From Abditibacteriota bacterium (GTDB lineage Bacteria; Armatimonadota; UBA5829), in the NCBI GenBank assembly GCA_017958015.1, contig JAGDDM010000102.1, positions 1-9,753 of the forward strand: 9,753 nt of DNA, given 5' to 3'. The position numbers and the translations under genes were made by a program. The notes under the pieces are model-generated. The model saw nothing but the letters and a program-made list of their open reading frames with translations, did not search any database and had not been told where the DNA came from. Shown in pieces: positions 6,156 through 9,753 of this stretch. Numbering within the stretch: the stretch's first letter is position 1; each line of letters opens with the position of its first letter.

Positions 6156-6201
6156 TCGGGGGTTAGGAATCGGCGGATGCGTCCGGCAACCTAACTCCCG
6201 A
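6156..6201 (+). terminator. Long branched hairpin after ackA, possible terminator without T-tract
   Basis: A 12-bp outer stem pairs 6156-6167 (TCGGGGGTTAGG) with 6190-6201 (CCTAACTCCCGA), with one G-T wobble. Inside it CGGA (6174-6177) and TCCG (6182-6185) form a small stem with loop TGCG. The hairpin begins 8 bases after the ackA stop, a terminator-like position, but no T-run follows it. It could be a rho-assisted terminator, an mRNA 3'-end stabiliser, or a dispersed palindromic element. Confidence 0.55.
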
Positions 6202-6215
6202 TCTCCGCGTACCAC

Positions 6216-6245
6216 TTGACAAACACCCCGCATTTGATGTATCAT
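6216..6245 (+). promoter_or_regulatory. Sigma-70-type promoter for the yceD-rpmF-plsX-fabH-fabD run
   Basis: A perfect -35 TTGACA (6216-6221) is followed after 18 bases by TATCAT (6240-6245), which matches the -10 consensus in five of six positions. The start would lie near 6252, giving a leader of about 60 bases. It is the best-formed promoter in the window and separates the acetate genes from the ribosome and lipid genes. Confidence 0.75.
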
Positions 6246-6260
6246 TTATACTTGTGTTGT

Positions 6261-6278
6261 GTCGTTTGAAATTTCGAC
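6261..6278. promoter_or_regulatory. Possible operator-like palindrome in the yceD leader
   Basis: GAAATTTC (6268-6275) is a perfect 8-bp palindrome, flanked by GTCG (6261-6264) and CGAC (6275-6278), which are also inverted but on a different centre. It lies about 10-27 bases past the predicted transcription start, where a repressor could act. It does not match the FapR operator as I recall it (TTAGTACC-type). Support is weak. Confidence 0.25.
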
Positions 6279-6311
6279 GCGATATGAGTATAAAAAAGCG
6301 GGAGAGGTTTT

Positions 6312-6851
6312 ATGAAACTGGATTTATCGGAGATCGTTTCCGAGGTCGGAAAACGGTTGACGTACGAGTTTAAGGAGCCTCCCCTCGAGGATTTGGGCGA
6401 TGATATAGCCTGCGTCGGCGACGTTTGCGGAAAGATAACTTTTTCCAATGCCGCCGCGGCGTTAATATTGCGCGGGAAAGCGAAGGCGACGGTGGAGCTC
6501 ACGTGCTCCAGATGCCTCTCTCCCTATCGGGAAACCTTCGATATAGATATTTCGGAGGAGATTCCCCTGGCGGAGCACGCCCCCGACGGCGCCGAACGGG
6601 ACTTTGAGGAACTGCCGGAGGACGAAAAGGAGCCGCTGTTCGCGGACAACGTTTTCGACCTGACGGAGTTTCTGCGGCAGGCCGTGCTTGTGAGCGTGCC
6701 CATGCAAACCATATGCTCGCCGGACTGCAAGGGTCTTTGTTCCGGCTGCGGATGCAACCTCAACGAAACAACATGTAAGTGTCAAAAGGATTTTTCCCAA
6801 AATCCCTTCGCGGAATTGAAATCGCTTTTGCAAGATAACGACGGCGAATAA
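6312..6851 (+). CDS. yceD: DUF177 / YceD family protein (23S rRNA accumulation protein family)
   Basis: This 179-residue protein belongs to the DUF177 (YceD) family, which nearly always sits directly before rpmF; in E. coli YceD has been linked to 23S rRNA accumulation. The N-terminus is a soluble alpha/beta region; ELTCSRCLSPY carries a CxxC pair (Cys65, Cys68). A second set of cysteines lies near the C-terminus in CSPDCKGLCSGCGCNLNETTCKC: 135, 139, 143, 146, 148, 155 and 157. These look like metal ligands, probably zinc, which is inference. GGAG (6301-6304) and GAGG (6304-6307) sit 4-7 bases before the ATG. The stop is 20 bases before rpmF. The cysteine-rich form is the one typical of Gram-positive-like lineages. 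The family call is firm; its biochemical role is not settled. Confidence 0.93.
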   Translation: MKLDLSEIVSEVGKRLTYEFKEPPLEDLGDDIACVGDVCGKITFSNAAAALILRGKAKATVELTCSRCLSPYRETFDIDISEEIPLAEHAPDGAERDFEELPEDEKEPLFADNVFDLTEFLRQAVLVSVPMQTICSPDCKGLCSGCGCNLNETTCKCQKDFSQNPFAELKSLLQDNDGE

Positions 6852-6871
6852 GCCGAAAAGGAGTACCCAAA

Positions 6872-7066
6872 ATGCCTTTACCGAAAAGACGTCACTCTAA
6901 TCAGAGAACACGTTTGCGCAGAACTCACTATAAGCTCGTGAAGAGAGCGGTTGGCGTCTGCCCGCGCTGCCACGCGCCGGCACAGCCTCATCACGCTTGT
7001 CCTTCCTGCGGCTACTACAAGGGCCGCCAGGTTCTCAAGATCGACGACAAGCAGAGCGCCGAATAA
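6872..7066 (+). CDS. rpmF: 50S ribosomal protein L32, zinc-ribbon (C+) form
   Basis: L32 is a small protein of the large ribosomal subunit. The 64-residue sequence begins MPLPKRRHSNQRTRLRRTHY, the standard basic start. It carries a zinc ribbon with Cys30, Cys33, Cys43 and Cys46 (CPRC and CPSC). This is the zinc-binding C+ type; many bacteria also keep a cysteine-free copy induced when zinc is scarce, and none is seen here. AAAAGGAG (6856-6863) lies 8 bases before the ATG, a strong ribosome site as expected for a ribosomal gene. It is 20 bases after yceD and 27 before plsX, the widespread yceD-rpmF-plsX arrangement. Confidence 0.98.
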   Translation: MPLPKRRHSNQRTRLRRTHYKLVKRAVGVCPRCHAPAQPHHACPSCGYYKGRQVLKIDDKQSAE

Positions 7067-7093
7067 GGTTTCCGACTCAGAGGTTACCGCTAA

Positions 7094-8080
7094 ATGCTTA
7101 TAGCCGTTGACGCGATGGGGGGCGATTACGCTCCCGCCGAAATCGTTAAGGGCGCCATTATGGGAAGCCGCCTGTGGAACGTGGATATCGTTCTCGTGGG
7201 CGACGAAAAGGCCATTCAGGCCAATCTTCCCGCCTCTTACGATAAATCGCGGATTAAAATCAAACACGCGAGTGAGGTTATCGCCATGGGCGACCACGTT
7301 GATGCCGTGCGCACCAAACGTGACGCGTCTTTGGTTGTCGCCGCGTCCATGGTTAAATCCGGCGAAGCGGACGCCGTAATCAGTCTCGGTAACACGGCCG
7401 CGGCAATGGCCGCCGGCACCCTTTGCGTAGGCAGAATCCGGGGCATAATGCGTCCCGCCATCACCCTTTTGCTTCCCACCGGGAAGGGAGTCACCGTCTT
7501 TCTGGACGTGGGCGCCGTGGCGGACTGCACTCCGGGAATTATGTGTCAATTCGCCCTTATGGGTAAGGTCTATTCCGAGACGGTTCTCGGAACGAAGAGC
7601 CCCAGAGTGGGCCTTCTGTCCATAGGCGAGGAGGCAAGCAAAGGTAACGAAGTCACCAAGGCCACCCATGAGATTTTGGTTCACACCGAGAACCTCAATT
7701 TCATCGGCAACGTGGAGGGCCGCAACCTCTTCGACGGAACCGCCGACATCATCGTGGCGGACGGTTTCGTGGGGAACGTGGCTCTGAAGGTCGCCGAGGG
7801 AGTCATGGAGCATATGAAGAGTCTTCTCAAGGAAGACCTGGGGAACCACCCCCTGTCATACGTTCCCATGTTCATGCTTTCGCCCCTGCTGAAGCGAATC
7901 AAGAAAAAGTTCGATTACAGCGAGTACGGCGGAGCGCCTCTCCTGGGTCTTAACGGTGTGTTCATTGTGGGACACGGTCGTTCCAACGCCCACGCCGTAT
8001 CCAACGCGGTGAAAGCGGCCAAGCGGGCCGTTGAGGGCAACGTGGTGGAGGCCATCAGGGACGCGGTGTCCAGACAGTAA
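7094..8080 (+). CDS. plsX: Phosphate acyltransferase PlsX
   Basis: PlsX converts acyl-ACP and phosphate to acyl phosphate, the donor for PlsY in the first step of phosphatidic acid synthesis; it is a peripheral membrane enzyme. The 328-residue length fits the family. The hallmark N-terminus is MLIAVDAMGGDYAPAEIVKGA-like (DAMGGD at 6-11), and SLGNTAAAMAAGT, a DVGA block, GLLSIGEEASKGNE, FIGNVEGRNLFDG, ADGFVGNVALKVAEG and the C-terminal GHGRSNAHAVSNAVKAA are all as expected. The fold is related to that of phosphate acetyltransferase, but the motifs clearly separate it from pta in this window. AGAGGT (7079-7084) precedes the ATG by 9 bases. FapR, the repressor often paired with plsX in Bacillus, is absent. 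Confidence 0.97.
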   Translation: MLIAVDAMGGDYAPAEIVKGAIMGSRLWNVDIVLVGDEKAIQANLPASYDKSRIKIKHASEVIAMGDHVDAVRTKRDASLVVAASMVKSGEADAVISLGNTAAAMAAGTLCVGRIRGIMRPAITLLLPTGKGVTVFLDVGAVADCTPGIMCQFALMGKVYSETVLGTKSPRVGLLSIGEEASKGNEVTKATHEILVHTENLNFIGNVEGRNLFDGTADIIVADGFVGNVALKVAEGVMEHMKSLLKEDLGNHPLSYVPMFMLSPLLKRIKKKFDYSEYGGAPLLGLNGVFIVGHGRSNAHAVSNAVKAAKRAVEGNVVEAIRDAVSRQ

Positions 8081-8093
8081 GGATAATCTAAAG

Positions 8094-9092
8094 ATGTCAT
8101 CTAAAATTCGAGCGGGTCTTATCGGAGTGGGAGCCGCCGTACCGGAAAAGATACTTACCAACGCCGATTTGGAAAAAATGGTGGATACCAACGACGAGTG
8201 GATTACCACCCGCACCGGTATCAAGCAGCGGCACATAGCCGCCCCCGGCGAAGCCGCTTCCGACTACGCCATCAAAGCGGGCAAAATCGCCATGGAACGG
8301 GCGGGAATCACCGCGGAAGATTTGGATTTAATCATAATCGCCACGATCACCGCCGACTCTCCCCTGCCGGCCTGCGCTTCAATAGTTCAGGACAAGCTGG
8401 GCGCCACCCACGCCGCCGCCTTCGACCTTCAGGCCGGATGCACCGGTTGGGTCTACGCGCTTTCCGTGGCTCGGAACTTCGTCGAGAACGGAGCCGCCAA
8501 GAACGTGCTGGCCGTGGGCGTGGACTTGCTTTCCACCATCACAAACTGGACCGACAGAACAACCTGCGTCCTCTTCGGCGACGGCGCCGGAGCCGGTATC
8601 GTTTCCGCCATGAAAGACGACGAATACGGATTTTACGATTTCGTCCTGGGCAGCGACGGCAGCGGAGCCCCCGCCCTCAGCATCGAGGCCGGCGGCAGCA
8701 GAGTTCCCATTACCCACGAGGCCTTGGACGAGCACAGAAACAAGGTCGTCATGAACGGCAGAGAAGTTTTCAAGTTTGCCGTTAAGGTTCAGGGCGACGC
8801 CGCGGAGCTCATATTGAACAGAGCGGGTCTTTCCATGGAGGACGTGGATTTGGTGGTTCCCCATCAGGCCAACGTGCGAATTATCGAGTCCGCCGTGAAG
8901 AGACTGGGCATACCGGAAGAAAAATTTTACGTGAATATCCCCCGTTACGGCAACACCTCCGCCGCCTCCATTCCCATCGCTTTGAACGAAGCGGTTGAGG
9001 CGGGCAGAGTCAAGAAGGGCGACAACATCCTTCTTGTGGGATTCGGAGCCGGCCTTACCTGGGGCGCCGGAGTTATGAAATGGGCGTATTAG
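8094..9092 (+). CDS. fabH: Beta-ketoacyl-ACP synthase III (FabH)
   Basis: FabH condenses acetyl-CoA (or a branched primer) with malonyl-ACP, the first step of type II fatty-acid synthesis. From the ATG at 8094 it is 332 residues. The triad is visible: Cys116 in DLQAGCTGWVYAL, His257 in VPHQAN and Asn287 in GNTSAAS, matching Cys112, His244 and Asn274 of E. coli. The substrate segment DEWITTRTGIKQRHIA (35-50) is typical. The frame stays open to an ATG at 8031, but that adds 21 residues inside plsX that do not resemble the family, whereas MSSKIRAGLIGVGAAVPE fits its N-terminus; AAGGA (8079-8083), overlapping the plsX stop, serves the 8094 start at 10 bases. Whether acetyl-CoA or branched primers are preferred cannot be read from the sequence. 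The 3' end overlaps fabD. Confidence 0.97.
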   Translation: MSSKIRAGLIGVGAAVPEKILTNADLEKMVDTNDEWITTRTGIKQRHIAAPGEAASDYAIKAGKIAMERAGITAEDLDLIIIATITADSPLPACASIVQDKLGATHAAAFDLQAGCTGWVYALSVARNFVENGAAKNVLAVGVDLLSTITNWTDRTTCVLFGDGAGAGIVSAMKDDEYGFYDFVLGSDGSGAPALSIEAGGSRVPITHEALDEHRNKVVMNGREVFKFAVKVQGDAAELILNRAGLSMEDVDLVVPHQANVRIIESAVKRLGIPEEKFYVNIPRYGNTSAASIPIALNEAVEAGRVKKGDNILLVGFGAGLTWGAGVMKWAY

Positions 9093-9753
9093 ACCTCACG
9101 AAGAAGAACGCCTTCGTGTTCCCGGGACAGGGCGCCCAGGGCGCGGGAATGGGCAAGGACCTGGCGGACAACTTCCCGGCGGCGAAAGAAATCTTCGAAA
9201 AGGCCGACGAGATTTTGGGATTTTCCCTTTCCGATTTGTGTTTCAACGGCCCCGACGCCGATCTCAACATTACGGTGAACACCCAGCCGGCGCTGTACGT
9301 CACCTCCGCCGCCGCCTGGAAAGCCGCGGATTCCATGGGAATCAAGGCGGTATGCGCCGCCGGACACAGCGTGGGCGAGTATGTGGCTCTCTGCGCCGCG
9401 GGAGCCTTCACCTTTGAAGAGGGACTGCGGCTCATCCGCAAGCGGGCGGAGTTTATGAACAAGTACGCCGAGCTGCGGCCCGGTTCCATGGCCGCAGTGC
9501 TGGGTCTCGCTCCCGAAAAGGTGGCGGAAATAGCCGCCGAAGCGAGCGTTGCGGGCATAGTTACCGCCGCCAACTTCAACAGTCCCATTCAGACGGTTAT
9601 ATCCGGCGAGAAGGACGCGGTTGCGAAGGCCTGCGAACTTGCCAAGGCCGCGGGCGCCAGACGTGCGCTGCCGCTTAAGGTGAGCGGAGGATTCCATTCC
9701 GCCCTCATGGCCGGCGCCGCCGAGGAAATGGCCGCGGTTGTGGCCGAAGCCGA
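9080..9753 (+). CDS. fabD: Malonyl-CoA:ACP transacylase (FabD), 3' end cut by the window
   Basis: FabD moves malonyl from CoA to acyl carrier protein, supplying the extender unit to FabH and later synthases. The frame runs from ATG 9080 to the window end with no stop: 224 codons plus two bases of a protein usually around 300-310 residues. AFVFPGQGAQ (11-20) is the standard start motif. The nucleophile is Ser97 in GHSVGE, Arg122 in RLIRKRAEFM binds the malonyl carboxylate, and His206 in GGFHSALM is the catalytic histidine. AANFNSPIQTVISG (163-176) is also typical. It overlaps fabH by 13 bases, with GGAG (9069-9072) 7 bases before its ATG inside fabH, suggesting translational coupling. The likely next genes (fabG, acpP, fabF) are outside the window. 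Confidence 0.96.
   Translation, partial: MGVLDLTKKNAFVFPGQGAQGAGMGKDLADNFPAAKEIFEKADEILGFSLSDLCFNGPDADLNITVNTQPALYVTSAAAWKAADSMGIKAVCAAGHSVGEYVALCAAGAFTFEEGLRLIRKRAEFMNKYAELRPGSMAAVLGLAPEKVAEIAAEASVAGIVTAANFNSPIQTVISGEKDAVAKACELAKAAGARRALPLKVSGGFHSALMAGAAEEMAAVVAEA

Noticed and set aside
8031..8093. Longer fabH start at 8031
   Set aside because: The additional 21 residues fall inside plsX coding sequence, do not resemble the FabH N-terminus, and a ribosome site serves the ATG at 8094.

Overview
The window is a compact bacterial chromosome segment, almost entirely + strand, made of housekeeping genes with one unusual intergenic region near the left end. The gene order recG, coaD, DivIVA-like coiled-coil gene, pta, ackA, DUF177 (yceD), rpmF, plsX, fabH, fabD resembles layouts I know from Clostridia and related lineages such as Synergistota. 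The substrate-level acetate pathway (Pta-AckA) suggests a fermentative or anaerobic lifestyle. The leftmost gene fragment ends in a PEP-CTERM sorting tail, a signal usually found in diderm bacteria. A monoderm Clostridia assignment is therefore not secure; a diderm lineage with a similar gene order (Synergistota, Armatimonadota-like or similar) remains possible. The coding DNA is rich in G/C at third codon positions, while the promoters are sharply AT-rich.

Layout: (1) 1-234 is the C-terminus of a secreted or surface PEP-CTERM protein, closed by a strong intrinsic terminator. (2) 235-564 is a 330-base non-coding stretch. It holds that terminator, an array of small hairpins spaced about 20 bases apart and joined by a conserved ATGAAT linker, a longer inverted repeat, five tandem copies of an 8-mer, and the recG promoter. 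(3) 565-2652 is recG. (4) 2653-2766 is a short intergenic region with helically phased A-tracts and an extended -10 promoter placed so close to coaD that the mRNA may be leaderless. (5) 2767-6147 is a tightly spaced run: coaD, coiled-coil gene, pta, ackA. (6) 6148-6311 carries a long hairpin and a near-consensus sigma-70-type promoter. (7) 6312 to the window end is a second run: yceD (DUF177), rpmF, plsX, fabH, fabD, the last cut by the window edge.

The genes form a coherent metabolic theme. CoaD makes the CoA precursor dephospho-CoA. Pta and AckA interconvert acetyl-CoA, acetyl phosphate and acetate with ATP yield. FabH uses acetyl-CoA to start fatty-acid chains, FabD loads malonyl groups onto ACP, and PlsX passes finished acyl chains to phospholipid synthesis. 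rpmF and DUF177 add a ribosomal link to lipid synthesis, a widely conserved arrangement. I see no tRNA, rRNA, CRISPR, transposase or phage gene. The least explained element is the hairpin array in 283-475.
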